Notes: generated from the letters alone by a model not told the origin. 64,000 nucleotides of DNA from Streptomyces maremycinicus (GCF_001184025.1 NZ_BBYG01000008.1:62001-126000), one strand, 5' to 3'; positions 24,661-34,321 are shown, counted from the stretch's first letter. Translations and numbers: made by a program.

Positions 24661-25980
24661 ATGAGCGAACTGCCCTATTCATACGAGGCGCCTGTGTCGC
24701 AGGCGCTGTTCGACCGCGCGTCCGCCGTCACGCCGGGGGGTGTGAACTCGCCGGTGCGCGCGTTCCGCGCCGTGGGCGGGACGCCCCGGTTCATGGTGTC
24801 CGGTACCGGCCCGTATCTGACGGACGCCGACGGCCGGGAGTACGTCGACCTGGTCTGTTCCTGGGGGCCCATGATCCTCGGGCACTCGCACCCCGAGGTG
24901 ATCGCCGCCGTCCAGGAGGCCGTCTCGCGCGGTACGTCCTTCGGTACGCCCGGTGAGGGCGAGGTCACGCTCGCCGAGGAGATGGTCGCCCGGATCGATC
25001 CCCTGGAGGAGGTGCGGCTGGTCTCCAGCGGCACCGAGGCCACCATGTCGGCCATCCGGCTGGCCCGCGGCTTCACCCGGCGCACCAAGGTGATCAAGTT
25101 CGCCGGCTGCTACCACGGGCACGTCGACTCGCTCCTCGCGGCCGCCGGATCGGGCGTCGCCACCTTCGCGCTGCCCGACACCCCGGGTGTCACCGGCGCC
25201 CAGGCCGGCGACACCATCGTCCTGCCGTACAACGACCTCGAGGCCGTGCAGGAGGCCTTCCACCGGCACCCCGGCGAGATCGCCTGTGTGATCACCGAGG
25301 CCTCGCCCGGCAACATGGGGGTCGTGCCGCCCCTGCCCGGCTTCAACCAGGGACTCAAGGACGCCTGCCAGAACAACGGCGCGCTCTTCATCTCCGACGA
25401 GGTCATGACCGGGTTCCGTACCAGCCGGGCCGGCTGGTACGGGATCGACGGCGTGCGGCCCGACCTCATGACCTTCGGCAAGGTCATGGGCGGTGGCTTC
25501 CCCGCAGCGGCCTTCGGCGGCCGGGCGGACGTCATGGCGCACCTGGCTCCCGCCGGGCCCGTCTACCAGGCCGGCACCCTCTCCGGGAACCCGGTGGCGA
25601 CCGCCGCGGGGCTCGCCCAGCTGCGGCTCCTCGACGACGCCGCCTACGCCAGGATCGACGACGTCTCCACCCGGATCCAGTCGCTGGTGTCGGAGGCGCT
25701 GGCCAAGGAGGGGGTCGCGCACACGCTCCAGAGCGCCTCCAACATGTTCTCCGTCTTCTTCACGGACCGGCCGGTCCGTGACTACGAGGACGCCAAGGCG
25801 CAGGAGTCCTTCCGCTTCACCGCCTTCTTCCACTCGCTGCTGGCGAACGGCGTGTACCTGCCGCCGTCGTCCTTCGAGTCCTGGTTCGTGTCCACGGCCC
25901 ACGACGACCGGGCCCTCCAGAGAATCGCCGACGCCCTTCCGGCGGCGGCCCGAGCGGCTGCGGAGGCCACAGCGGCATGA
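24661..25980 (+). CDS. hemL: Glutamate-1-semialdehyde 2,1-aminomutase
   Basis: 439 aa PLP enzyme of tetrapyrrole synthesis, converting glutamate-1-semialdehyde to 5-aminolevulinate in the C5 pathway. Motifs: [21 protein letters not shown] at the start, [40 protein letters not shown], and the PLP lysine in [17 protein letters not shown] (about 283). Full family length. The phosphatase-like gene overlaps its stop by 4 bp, and heme supply fits the cytochrome c maturation operon that follows. Confidence 0.97.
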   Translation: MSELPYSYEAPVSQALFDRASAVTPGGVNSPVRAFRAVGGTPRFMVSGTGPYLTDADGREYVDLVCSWGPMILGHSHPEVIAAVQEAVSRGTSFGTPGEGEVTLAEEMVARIDPLEEVRLVSSGTEATMSAIRLARGFTRRTKVIKFAGCYHGHVDSLLAAAGSGVATFALPDTPGVTGAQAGDTIVLPYNDLEAVQEAFHRHPGEIACVITEASPGNMGVVPPLPGFNQGLKDACQNNGALFISDEVMTGFRTSRAGWYGIDGVRPDLMTFGKVMGGGFPAAAFGGRADVMAHLAPAGPVYQAGTLSGNPVATAAGLAQLRLLDDAAYARIDDVSTRIQSLVSEALAKEGVAHTLQSASNMFSVFFTDRPVRDYEDAKAQESFRFTAFFHSLLANGVYLPPSSFESWFVSTAHDDRALQRIADALPAAARAAAEATAA

Positions 25981-26696
25981 CCACCCCGGAAAACGCCCCC
26001 GAGAATCTCCTGTCCCCGGGCGACAAGGACCTCACCGTCGTCCACCTCATGCGGCACGGCGAGGTGGACAACCCCGATGGCGTCCTCTACGGCCGTCTCG
26101 ACGGCTACCACCTCTCCGAGCTGGGCCGGCGGATGGCCGACCGGGTCGCCGAGCACCTCGCATCGAGGGACATCACCCACGTCGTGGCGTCCCCGCTGGA
26201 GCGGGCGCAGGAGACGGCGACGCCGATCGCCAAGGCGCACGGGCTCGGCCTGGCCACCGACGCGCGGCTCCTGGAGGCGGAGAACGTCTTCCAGGGCAAG
26301 ACCTTCGGTGTCGGAGACGGGGCGCTGCGCCGGCCCGAGAACTGGAAGCACCTCGTCAACCCGTTCAAGCCGTCCTGGGGCGAGCCGTACGTCGACCAGG
26401 TCGTCCGGATGATGGGCGCGCTGGACGCGGCGAAGGAGGCGGCCCGCGGGCACGAGGCGGTGCTGGTCAGCCACCAACTGCCGATCTGGATCGTGCGGTC
26501 CTACGTCGAGCGGCGGCGGTTGTGGCACGACCCGCGCAAGCGGCAGTGCACGCTGGCCTCGCTGACGAGCTTCACGTACCAGGGCGACAAGATCGTGTCC
26601 GTCGGCTACAGCGAACCCGCCATCGATCTGGTGCCCGCTCATCTCCGGGCCGGCGCCAAGCCGGTGCAGGGGAAGGGCAAGGCCTTCGGGGCGTAG
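25977..26696 (+). CDS. Histidine phosphatase (phosphoglycerate mutase-like)
   Basis: 239 aa. The catalytic [12 protein letters not shown] (His about 25) and downstream [17 protein letters not shown] plus [10 protein letters not shown] show the histidine phosphatase fold with both catalytic His residues. Soluble. The ATG overlaps the hemL stop (ATGA), so it is co-translated. Substrate unknown; in this conserved streptomycete locus it is adjacent to heme and cytochrome c genes. Confidence 0.92.
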   Translation: MTTPENAPENLLSPGDKDLTVVHLMRHGEVDNPDGVLYGRLDGYHLSELGRRMADRVAEHLASRDITHVVASPLERAQETATPIAKAHGLGLATDARLLEAENVFQGKTFGVGDGALRRPENWKHLVNPFKPSWGEPYVDQVVRMMGALDAAKEAARGHEAVLVSHQLPIWIVRSYVERRRLWHDPRKRQCTLASLTSFTYQGDKIVSVGYSEPAIDLVPAHLRAGAKPVQGKGKAFGA

Positions 26697-26716
26697 TCCC
26701 GCGGGCCCACGCCCGT

Positions 26717-26836
26717 CCGGATCCGCTCACCGGAACCCACGGCCGCATCCGCCTACCGGAACCCAGGGCCGGATCCGCCCTCGGAACCCGCGGCCGGATC
26801 CGTCTACCGGAATCCGGGGGGCGGAACCCGCGGCCG
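26717..26836. repeat. Intergenic ~26-bp tandem repeat
   Basis: About four copies of a unit close to CCGGATCCGCCTACCGGAAC followed by CCAGGG, 25-26 bp each, with a final degenerate half unit. It lies wholly between the phosphatase gene and the deacetylase-like lipoprotein gene. Confidence 0.75.
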
Positions 26837-26954
26837 TGTGCCGTGGCTGAAAAGGGCCACTCTGTTACGGAATCCGGAACTATCGGCGGAACCTCCTCGT
26901 TCGTCACGTCCTCTGAATGGGTGACCATCGGAAAATGTGACGAACGGGGTTGCC

Positions 26955-28250
26955 ATGCGCGCCATCACCCGACGGGGAGCACTCGGACTCGGTGCCGGGG
27001 CCGCCGCCGCTGCCGGACTGGTGGGGTGCGGCAGCCTCACGGACTCGGACGGGCCGAGCACCCCCGGCGGTTCCAGCGGCTCCGGCAAACCCTCCGGCAG
27101 CGCCAGTCCGAAGGTCACCGCCCGACCCCTCGGGGACGGCTCCACCTCCTTCACCGGCAAACAGCCCCACCAGCCGGCCGAGCCCGTGCCGCTCCAGCCC
27201 GGCGAGGAGCCGCCGCAGTTCGTCGTCTTCTCCTGGGACGGGGCGGGCGAGGTCGGCAACGGCCTCTTCACGCGCTTCCTCGACCTCGCCGAGGAGCACG
27301 GCGCCGGCATGACCTTCTTCCTCTCCGGGCTGTACCTGCTGCCCGAGTCGAAGAAGCGGCTCTACGACCCCCCGAACAACCCGCGCGGGGCCTCCGACAT
27401 CGGCTACCTCACCGACGAGCACGTCAGGATGACGCTCGACGGCGTCCGCCGCGCCTGGCTCGAAGGGCACGAGATAGGCACCCACTTCAACGGCCACTTC
27501 TGCTCCGGGCACGGGACCGTCGGCAACTGGACGCCCAAGCAGTGGCGCAGCGAGATAGACCAGGCGAAGTCGTTCGTGAAGGAGTGGCGGACCAACACCG
27601 GCTGGAGCGACCTGCCCGCGCTGCCCTTCGACTACGACAAGGAACTCGTCGGCGGCCGCACGCCCTGTCTGCTCGGCCAGGACAATCTGCTGCCCACCGC
27701 CCGCGCCCTCGGCTGGCGCTACGACGCCTCCTCGCCGGGCGGGCGTCAGGTGTGGCCGAAGAAGAAGGACGGCATATGGGATCTGCCGTTGCAGCAGATA
27801 CCTTTCCCCGGCCGCGGTTTCGAGGTCCTCTCGATGGACTACAACATGCTCGCCAACCAGTCGATCAACTCGACCAAGGCGCCCAGCCACAACTACCCGG
27901 GCTGGCGGCAGCAGTCCGCGCAGGCGTACATCCAGGGATTCAAGCGGGCATTCGAGACGAACCGGGCACCGTTCTTCGTCGGCAACCACTTCGAGCAGTG
28001 GAACGGCGGCATCTACATGGACGCCGTCGAGGAGGCCTTCAAGCACATCGCGCGGGAGAAGGAGAAGGGCGCGGACGTGCGGCTGGTCTCCTTCCGGCAG
28101 TTCGTGGACTGGATCGACGTCCAGCAGCCGGAGGTCCTCGAGAAGCTGCGCACCCTCGACGTCGGGCAGCGGCCTGCCGGGGGCTGGAAGACCTTCCTGG
28201 GCGCGAGCACCCCCTCCGCCTCCGCCTCCGCCTCCGCCTCCGCGGCCTAG
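26955..28250 (+). CDS. Secreted polysaccharide-deacetylase-like lipoprotein
   Basis: About 431 aa from ATG 26955 (a GTG at 26937 is an alternative). The start has twin arginines and a hydrophobic run (RRGALGLGAGAAAAAGLVGC), so Tat- or Sec-exported with a lipobox Cys. A Ser/Gly/Pro linker follows to about residue 65. The body keeps a NodB-like layout: FVVFSWDGAGEVG, then GHEIGTHFNGHFC with the two zinc His, and VLSMDYNMLAN. The usual TFDDG catalytic motif is reduced to SWDG, so activity is uncertain. It ends in a Ser/Ala repeat tail. Conserved next to the cytochrome c operon but in an independent unit. Confidence 0.82.
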   Translation: MRAITRRGALGLGAGAAAAAGLVGCGSLTDSDGPSTPGGSSGSGKPSGSASPKVTARPLGDGSTSFTGKQPHQPAEPVPLQPGEEPPQFVVFSWDGAGEVGNGLFTRFLDLAEEHGAGMTFFLSGLYLLPESKKRLYDPPNNPRGASDIGYLTDEHVRMTLDGVRRAWLEGHEIGTHFNGHFCSGHGTVGNWTPKQWRSEIDQAKSFVKEWRTNTGWSDLPALPFDYDKELVGGRTPCLLGQDNLLPTARALGWRYDASSPGGRQVWPKKKDGIWDLPLQQIPFPGRGFEVLSMDYNMLANQSINSTKAPSHNYPGWRQQSAQAYIQGFKRAFETNRAPFFVGNHFEQWNGGIYMDAVEEAFKHIAREKEKGADVRLVSFRQFVDWIDVQQPEVLEKLRTLDVGQRPAGGWKTFLGASTPSASASASASAA

Positions 28251-28406
28251 CACTCCGCCTCACCCCCGGCGGCCACCGCGCCCACCGCCGCCCGGACCAC
28301 CGCCCCGACCCCCGCGGGCACCGCCTCCAACGCCGCCTGAAATGGGGTTTTCTCCCCGCAAGGGGGGTGCGCAAGATCCTCGGAACGGACATGCGAAACT
28401 TTTCAC

Positions 28407-29039
28407 ATGAGTGCCGCCAGCCGCGCCCCCCTGTGCTCGACCAGCCGGAACCGTTCGCGCCGTGCCGCCCTGACCGCGGCCGTCGGCGCAGCCGTCGCCG
28501 CACTGCTGCTGTCCGCCTGCACCTCCGGAGGCACCACCGGGGGAGGCGGTGACACCCACTTCGTGATGGGCAAGGACGGCATCTCCACCGCGAAGAAGGG
28601 GGAGCGCGCCGCCGCTCCCGACCTGTCCGGCAAGACGATCGACGGCAAGCAACTCGACGTCGCCGGCTACAAGGGCAAGGTCGTCGTCCTGAACGTGTGG
28701 GGCTCCTGGTGCTCCCCGTGCCGCGCCGAGGCCGCCGGCTTCCAGAAGGTCTATGAGGATCTCCGGGCCGAGGGCGTGCAGTTCGTCGGCATCAACACCC
28801 GTGACACCAAGGCCGCCAACGCCATGGCCTTCGACAAGCAGTACGGCATCGAGTACCCCAGCCTGTACGACCCGACGGGCAAGCTGATGCTCCGCTTCAA
28901 GAAGGGCACGCTCAACCCGCAGGCCATCCCCTCCACGCTCGTCATAGACCGGGAGGGCAAGATCGCCGCCCGGTCGCTGGCCGCGCTCAGCGAGGAGAAG
29001 CTGCGCAAGATGATCTCTCCGGTCCTCGCGGAGAAGTGA
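28407..29039 (+). CDS. TlpA/ResA-like thioredoxin lipoprotein
   Basis: 210 aa. Signal with lipobox (AALLLSACTS, Cys about 38), then an AhpC/TSA-thioredoxin domain with NVWGSWCSPCRAEA (redox pair about 99/102) and the cis-Pro region (NPQAIPSTLVIDREGKI). Anchored outside the membrane, it reduces apocytochrome c cysteines before heme attachment. First gene of a four-gene System II cytochrome c maturation operon; one base separates its stop from the next start. Confidence 0.93.
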   Translation: MSAASRAPLCSTSRNRSRRAALTAAVGAAVAALLLSACTSGGTTGGGGDTHFVMGKDGISTAKKGERAAAPDLSGKTIDGKQLDVAGYKGKVVVLNVWGSWCSPCRAEAAGFQKVYEDLRAEGVQFVGINTRDTKAANAMAFDKQYGIEYPSLYDPTGKLMLRFKKGTLNPQAIPSTLVIDREGKIAARSLAALSEEKLRKMISPVLAEK

Positions 29040-29040
29040 C

Positions 29041-29811
29041 GTGAGCGCAGTCACCACGCTCGCCGTGACGGGCTACAACGACACGGTGCTCAACGGCGCC
29101 CTGCTCGTCGCCCTGCCCATCGCGCTGCTCGGCGGTCTCGTCTCCTTCTTCTCGCCCTGCGTGCTGCCGCTCGTCCCCGGTTACCTCTCGTACGTGACGG
29201 GGGTCGCCGGCACCGACCTCGCCGAGGCCCGTCGCGGGCGGATGGTCGCCGGCGCCTCCCTCTTCGTCCTCGGCTTCACCGCCGTTTTCGTCTCCAGCGG
29301 CGCCCTGTTCGGCTACTTCGGCGAGAACCTCCAGGCCAGCCAGGGCGTGCTGTCCAAGGTGCTGGGGGCGCTCATGATCCTCATGGGCGTCTTCTTCATG
29401 GGGCTGATGCCCTGGATGACCCAGCGCGAGTTCCGCTTCCACAAACGGCCCGTCGCCGGACTGGCCGGCGCCCCGCTGCTCGGCGCCCTGTTCGGCATCG
29501 GGTGGACCCCCTGCATCGGTCCCACCCTCGCCTCGGTGATCGCCCTCTCCTCCCAGCAGGGCAGCGCGGGGCGCGGTGCCATACTGACCGTCGCCTACTG
29601 CCTCGGCCTCGGTGTGCCCTTCGTGCTCGCCGCGGTCGCGTTCCGCAAGGCGCTCGGCGCCTTCGGCTGGGTCAAGCGCCACTACGTCTGGGTGATGCGG
29701 ATCGGCGGCACGATGATGATCGTGACCGGTCTGCTGCTGCTGACCGGCGCCTGGGACCGCCTCGTGCAGGACATCCAGTCCTGGTCCGCCGGCTTCACCG
29801 TAGGGATCTGA
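29041..29811 (+). CDS. ccdA: Cytochrome c biogenesis protein CcdA
   Basis: 256 aa, six predicted helices with the redox cysteines in FFSPCVLPLVPGYLSY (about 40) and GIGWTPCIGPTLAS (about 159). Passes electrons from cytoplasmic thioredoxin to the ResA-like protein encoded just before it. GTG start one base after the preceding stop; the next gene begins 3 bp after its stop. Confidence 0.96.
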   Translation: MSAVTTLAVTGYNDTVLNGALLVALPIALLGGLVSFFSPCVLPLVPGYLSYVTGVAGTDLAEARRGRMVAGASLFVLGFTAVFVSSGALFGYFGENLQASQGVLSKVLGALMILMGVFFMGLMPWMTQREFRFHKRPVAGLAGAPLLGALFGIGWTPCIGPTLASVIALSSQQGSAGRGAILTVAYCLGLGVPFVLAAVAFRKALGAFGWVKRHYVWVMRIGGTMMIVTGLLLLTGAWDRLVQDIQSWSAGFTVGI

Positions 29812-29814
29812 TTC

Positions 29815-31650
29815 ATGAGCAAGAGCACTGTCGGCGCCGCCCCCGGCGAGACGCCGACCGCGCCCGGCGAGCCCACGGCCGCGACCGAAGAGCCCACGGC
29901 CGCGACCGAGGAGACCACGTCCGCGACCGAGGAGACCACGTCCGCGACCGGCGAACAGGACTTCGGCGCCGCGGATTCCCAGCTGTCCACCGCGCCCGTG
30001 GAGTCGCTCTCCTCCACGCCGGGCCTGGGCGTGACCGGCTGGGCCCGCTGGTACTGGCGGCAGCTCACCTCGATGCGGGTCGCGCTGCTCCTGCTCCTGC
30101 TGCTGGCCCTCGGCGCGATCCCCGGTTCGCTGATCCCGCAGACCGGCAACGACGCGACGAAGGTCGCCGACTTCCAGCAGCGGCACACCACCCTCGCGCC
30201 GGTCTACGACAAGCTGGGCCTGTTCCACGTCTACAGCTCGGTGTGGTTCTCCGCGATCTACATCCTGCTGTTCGTCTCCCTCATCGGCTGCATCGTGCCG
30301 CGCACCTGGCAGTTCGTGGGCCAGCTGCGCAGCCGTCCGCCGGGCGCGCCCAGGCGTCTGACCAGGCTGCCCGCCTACACGACCTGGCGTACGGACGCCG
30401 AACCGGAGCAGGTCCGCGAGGCCGCGCTCGTGCTCCTCAAGCGGCGCCGCTTCCGCGCCCATCTCGCCGGTGACGCGGTCGCCGCCGAGAAGGGCTACCT
30501 CCGCGAGGTCGGCAACCTCGTCTTCCACATCGCGCTGATCGTGATGCTGACCGCCTTCGCCTGGGGCCAGCTGTTCAAGACCGAGGGCAACAAGCTGGTC
30601 GTCGAGGGCGACGGCTTCTCCAACACCCTCATCTCCTACGACGACTTCAAGTCCGGCACCCTCTTCGACACCGGTGACCTGACGCCCTTCAGCTTCGTGT
30701 TGAACAAGTTCACCGGCACCTATGAGGAGAGCGGTCCCAACAAGGGCACCGCGCGCACCTACCAGGCCGCGATCACCTACAGCGTGGGCGCCTACGGCAA
30801 GGACAGGAAGACCCTCGTCAAGGTCAACCACCCGCTGGAGATCGGTGACTCCAAGGTCTACCTCACCGCTCACGGCTACGCCCCCCTGGTGACGGTCCGC
30901 GACGGCAAGGGCAACGTCGTCTACCACGACGCCGTTCCGCTGCTGCCGCTGGACTCCAACGTCACCTCCTCCGGCGTGATCAAGGTGTACGACGGCTACC
31001 GCAACGCCCAGGGCGTGAGCGAGCAGCTCGGCATCATGGCCACCCTCCTGCCGACGTACACGCCGGGCAACGAGACCACCTCGACGTTCCCGTCGCTGCG
31101 CAACCCGGTGCTGAACCTGACGCCGTACCACGGTGACCTCGGCGTCAACTCGGGCATCCCGCAGAGCGTGTACCAGCTCGACACGGCCCACATGAAGGGC
31201 TTCAAGGACTCCGACAAGCTCCAGCTGCGGGACAACCTCAAGCCCGGCGAGACCATGACCCTCCCGAACGGCGCCGGTTCGGTGACCTACGAGGGCACCC
31301 AGGAATGGGCGAATTTCCAGGTCACCCAGCAGCCCGCGAGCGGCTGGGCGCTGGGCGGCGCCATCGCCGCGATCTTCGGCCTCGCCGGTTCCCTGTTCCT
31401 CCAGCGCCGCCGGGTCTGGGTGCGCGCGGTGAAGGGCGACGACGGGGTGACGGTCGTCGAGATGGCCGGGCTCGGCCGCAGCGAGTCGGCCAAGGTGCCC
31501 GAGGAACTCGGCGACCTCGCCGGGATCCTGTACGACCGGGTTCCCTCGCCCCCGGATCCCGACACCCCTGACACGCCTCGCACTCCAGAACCGTCCGCGT
31601 CCTTCGAACCCGAAGCCGTACCTGCCGAAGCCGAAGGGGCTGAGAAGTGA
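29815..31650 (+). CDS. resB: Cytochrome c biogenesis protein ResB (Ccs1)
   Basis: 611 aa membrane subunit of the System II heme ligase. Helices at about 80-100 (VALLLLLLLALGAIPGSLIPQ), 140-160 and 230-250 (VFHIALIVMLTAFAWGQLF), a large extracytoplasmic domain (about 255-510) and a final helix (GGAIAAIFGLAGSLFLQRRR). The first ~60 residues are a Thr/Glu/Ala-rich cytoplasmic extension built from four 7-residue repeats, variable DNA added to the normal family length. The last 4 bp overlap ccsB. Confidence 0.95.
   Translation: MSKSTVGAAPGETPTAPGEPTAATEEPTAATEETTSATEETTSATGEQDFGAADSQLSTAPVESLSSTPGLGVTGWARWYWRQLTSMRVALLLLLLLALGAIPGSLIPQTGNDATKVADFQQRHTTLAPVYDKLGLFHVYSSVWFSAIYILLFVSLIGCIVPRTWQFVGQLRSRPPGAPRRLTRLPAYTTWRTDAEPEQVREAALVLLKRRRFRAHLAGDAVAAEKGYLREVGNLVFHIALIVMLTAFAWGQLFKTEGNKLVVEGDGFSNTLISYDDFKSGTLFDTGDLTPFSFVLNKFTGTYEESGPNKGTARTYQAAITYSVGAYGKDRKTLVKVNHPLEIGDSKVYLTAHGYAPLVTVRDGKGNVVYHDAVPLLPLDSNVTSSGVIKVYDGYRNAQGVSEQLGIMATLLPTYTPGNETTSTFPSLRNPVLNLTPYHGDLGVNSGIPQSVYQLDTAHMKGFKDSDKLQLRDNLKPGETMTLPNGAGSVTYEGTQEWANFQVTQQPASGWALGGAIAAIFGLAGSLFLQRRRVWVRAVKGDDGVTVVEMAGLGRSESAKVPEELGDLAGILYDRVPSPPDPDTPDTPRTPEPSASFEPEAVPAEAEGAEK
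29869..29952. repeat. 21-bp tandem repeat inside resB
   Basis: Four contiguous 21-bp units (29869, 29890, 29911, 29932) encoding EPTAATE, EPTAATE, ETTSATE, ETTSATG. In-frame minisatellite in the cytoplasmic N-terminus of ResB; copy number probably varies among strains. Confidence 0.85.
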
Positions 31651-32723
31651 CTCTCGCCGCCGCCACCAACGAAAACCTCGCGAGCATCAGCAACACGCTG
31701 ATCTACTCCGCGATGGCCGTCTACACCCTGGCCTTCTTCGCGTACATCGCCGAGTGGCTCCTCGGCAGCCGCAGCAAGGTGGGCCGTACGGCCGCCGCGC
31801 TCACCGCCCCGGCCGCGGCACAGGGCCCGGCCGTCACCGCCAGGAAGAACGGCGGAACGACCGTCCTGGAGCGGCCGCAGGTCGTCGTGCGCTCCGCGGC
31901 CGGCGCGCGTGACGTGCCCGACGGGCCCGGCGCGCACGGCGGTGACGAGCAGGGCGACATGTACGGCCGGATCGCCATCTCCCTCACCGTGCTCGCGTTC
32001 CTGGTCGAGCTGGGCGGCGTCGTCGCCCGCGCGGCCTCGGTGGAGCGGGCGCCGTGGGGCAACATGTACGAGTTCAACATCACCTTCTCCACGGTCGCCG
32101 TCGGTGTGTACCTCGGGCTGCTGGCCCTGAAGAAGAACGTGCGCTGGCTCGGCCTGTTCCTGATCACCTCGGTCCTGCTGGACCTGGGTCTCGCGGTCAC
32201 CGTCCTCTACACGGCGAGCGACCAGCTGGTCCCGGCGCTGCACTCGTACTGGCTGTACATCCACGTCTCCACCGCGATCTTCTGCGGCGCGGTGTTCTAC
32301 GTCGGCGCGGTCGCCACGATCCTGTACCTGTTCAAGGACGCCTACGAGAACAAGCTGGCGACCGGCGGCAAGCCCGGCAAGTTCGCCAACTCGGTGCTGG
32401 ACCGCCTGCCCGCGTCCGCCTCGCTCGACAAGTTCGCCTACCGGGTGAACGCGGCCGTCTTCCCGCTCTGGACGTTCACGATCATCGCGGGCGCGATCTG
32501 GGCGGGCGACGCCTGGGGCCGCTACTGGGGCTGGGACCCCAAGGAGACCTGGTCGTTCATCACCTGGGTCGCCTACGCCTGCTACCTGCACGCCCGCGCC
32601 ACGGCCGGCTGGAAGGGCCGCAAGGCCGCCTACCTGGCCCTGCTCGCGTTCGGCTGCTGGCTGTTCAACTACTACGGCGTCAACATCTTCGTCTCCGGCA
32701 AGCACTCGTACGCGGGCGTCTGA
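31647..32723 (+). CDS. ccsB: Cytochrome c biogenesis protein CcsB (CcsA/ResC-type, WWD domain)
   Basis: 358 aa with about eight helices. The WWD heme-handling motif is GRYWGWDPKETWSFITW (about 290-306), and a heme-ligand His is conserved in HSYWLYIHVS. Together with ResB it exports heme and attaches it to apocytochrome c. A polar loop (about 45-105) after the first helix is longer than usual. The GTG overlaps the resB stop. Last gene before a strong terminator. Confidence 0.95.
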   Translation: MTLAAATNENLASISNTLIYSAMAVYTLAFFAYIAEWLLGSRSKVGRTAAALTAPAAAQGPAVTARKNGGTTVLERPQVVVRSAAGARDVPDGPGAHGGDEQGDMYGRIAISLTVLAFLVELGGVVARAASVERAPWGNMYEFNITFSTVAVGVYLGLLALKKNVRWLGLFLITSVLLDLGLAVTVLYTASDQLVPALHSYWLYIHVSTAIFCGAVFYVGAVATILYLFKDAYENKLATGGKPGKFANSVLDRLPASASLDKFAYRVNAAVFPLWTFTIIAGAIWAGDAWGRYWGWDPKETWSFITWVAYACYLHARATAGWKGRKAAYLALLAFGCWLFNYYGVNIFVSGKHSYAGV

Positions 32724-32743
32724 GACGCGACCGGTCCACGACC

Positions 32744-32787
32744 GAAGGCCGGTTCCCGTGACTCAGGTCACGGGAACCGGCCTTCGC
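32744..32787. terminator. Strong bidirectional terminator
   Basis: A perfect 20-bp stem (CGAAGGCCGGTTCCCGTGAC and its inverse) with a TCAG loop, between the end of ccsB and the convergent oxygenase gene. There is no T-run; the very stable GC stem is the usual streptomycete form. Confidence 0.85.
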
Positions 32788-32847
32788 CGTACGGACAGGC
32801 AGAGGGCGTGGACACGGATTTCCCCGGCCGGGCGCGGGGCGGGCCCG

Positions 32848-33870
32848 TCATCGCACCGTGATCGAGTCCAGTTTCGCCCGCAAATACACATGCGAGTCGA
32901 CCGGCTCGTACGCCACCCGGCCCACGGGTGCCGGGACGGACTCCACGAGCGTCCCCGGGGTGCACTCGCCGAAGTAGACGAGGGACATGAGTTCCTCGGC
33001 GGGTGCGTCGGCCGGGGGCGGCAGTACGCGGTGCCTGCCCGAGCGCCATCGGTCGCCGGTCCAACGGGCCAGCAGGTCACCGATGTTGACGGTGAAGGCG
33101 GCCGGGTCGAAGGGCGCGTCCTCCCAGCCGCCCGCATCCGTCCAGACCTGGAGTCCGCCCTTGCCGGCCTGCCGGTCGAGGATGGTGACAGTGCCGAAGT
33201 CGGTGTGCGGGCCGATCCGGAACTGGCCCGGCTGGGGCTCCCCGACGACCTCCGTCCCCGGATACCAGTTGATGTTGAAACCGTAGGTCGGGTGCTCCAT
33301 GTGCCGGGAGAAGAAGTCCGGTTCGAGGCCGAGGGCCTCCCCGAGCAGGGAGAGCAGCCGGTTTTCCAGCTCGGCCATCCGGGTCAGGTACTCCTCGCAC
33401 AGCCCTTGGAGTTCCGGCACCTCCGCCGGCCACACGTTCGGGGCGTACCACTCCGCGTCGAGCACCGGGTCGTCGAAGGGCTCGTGCGTGGCGAAGGTCA
33501 GCGATTCCTTCAGGTCCGGCGGTGTCGCCGTCCCCTCCGCGTAGCCGTTGGCCTCCGCACCCGGTCCCAGCCAGCCACGCCCGCCGACCTTCGCGCCGTA
33601 CGCCTGCTTGACGTCGGCGGGCAGCACGAAGAACGTCCGGGCGGCCCGCCGGATGCGGTCGCGCAGGCCGGGGTCGACGCCGTGCCCGGTGATCAGCAGG
33701 AAGCCGGCGGTCCGCAGGGCGTCGTCGACGGTCCGGGCGATCGCGGCGCGGGTGCCGGGGGTGCCGTCCAGCCAGGGCCCGAGGTCGATGGTCGGGATAC
33801 GGGCGGAGGGAGCGGTCGCGGGAGTCGCGGGGGAGTCGGGGGAGGTGTGGTCGGCCTGGGGGCTACTCAC
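32848..33870 (-). CDS. Isopenicillin-N-synthase-like 2OG-Fe(II) oxygenase
   Basis: 340 aa. N-terminal DIOX_N part (IPTIDLGPWL, TAGFLLITGHGVD), then the jelly-roll core with the iron ligands HTDFG (about 223-225) and SGRHRVLPP (His about 282), and the co-substrate Arg nearby. Full length for the family. The GTG at 33870 overlaps the deaminase gene by 8 bp, so the pair is co-expressed. Such proteins hydroxylate or desaturate small metabolites; the pairing with a pyrimidine-type deaminase hints at nucleobase metabolism, which I infer only from position. Confidence 0.9.
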   Translation of the reverse strand: MSSPQADHTSPDSPATPATAPSARIPTIDLGPWLDGTPGTRAAIARTVDDALRTAGFLLITGHGVDPGLRDRIRRAARTFFVLPADVKQAYGAKVGGRGWLGPGAEANGYAEGTATPPDLKESLTFATHEPFDDPVLDAEWYAPNVWPAEVPELQGLCEEYLTRMAELENRLLSLLGEALGLEPDFFSRHMEHPTYGFNINWYPGTEVVGEPQPGQFRIGPHTDFGTVTILDRQAGKGGLQVWTDAGGWEDAPFDPAAFTVNIGDLLARWTGDRWRSGRHRVLPPPADAPAEELMSLVYFGECTPGTLVESVPAPVGRVAYEPVDSHVYLRAKLDSITVR

Positions 33871-34321
33871 CGATGTCCTCGTTCCAGAGAGCCGGGTTCT
33901 TCGCGATGAAGTCGCGCATCAGGGCAATGCACGCGGAGTCGTCGAGGAGCACGATCTCGACGCCGTGCTCCGCCAGCCAGTCGTGGCCGCCGCGGAAGGT
34001 GCTCGCCTCACCGACGAGCACCCGGGAGATGCCGAACTGGCGGACCAGCCCGGAGCAGTACCAGCAGGGGGACAGCGTCGTCACCATCGTGGTGCCGCGG
34101 TACGAGCGCCGGCGTCCCGCGGCACGGAAGGCCGCCGTCTCCGCGTGCGCCGAGGGGTCGTCGTCCTGGACGCGTCGGTTGTGGCCGCGGCCCAGCAGGG
34201 TGCCGTCCGGGCCGTGGAGCGCGGCGCCGATCGGGATGCCGCCCTCGGCGAGGCCGGCCCGCGCCTCCTCGACGGCGGTGGCGAGCCACGACCGTGCGGT
34301 CGCCTGATCCAGCCGGTCCAT
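33863..34321 (-). CDS. Nucleoside/cytosine deaminase-like enzyme
   Basis: 152 aa zinc deaminase with HAETAAFR (His/Glu, about 58-60) and SPCWYCSGLVRQFG (two Cys, about 83-86). The organisation and C-terminal segment (NPALWNEDIGE) are closest by eye to fungal-type cytosine deaminases and tRNA-type deaminases. Cytoplasmic. Upstream of and overlapping the IPNS-like oxygenase gene, so it is translated first. Confidence 0.9.
   Translation of the reverse strand: MDRLDQATARSWLATAVEEARAGLAEGGIPIGAALHGPDGTLLGRGHNRRVQDDDPSAHAETAAFRAAGRRRSYRGTTMVTTLSPCWYCSGLVRQFGISRVLVGEASTFRGGHDWLAEHGVEIVLLDDSACIALMRDFIAKNPALWNEDIGE

Noticed and set aside
25493..28552. A 1019-codon plus-strand frame running across hemL, the phosphatase gene and the deacetylase-like gene
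   Set aside because: It overlaps three confidently assigned genes in another frame and is composed of Arg/Pro/Ala-rich shadow sequence.
28987..31191. A 734-codon minus-strand open frame opposite ccdA/resB
   Set aside because: Antisense of two certain genes, low-complexity Gly/Glu/Arg/Val composition, no family signature.
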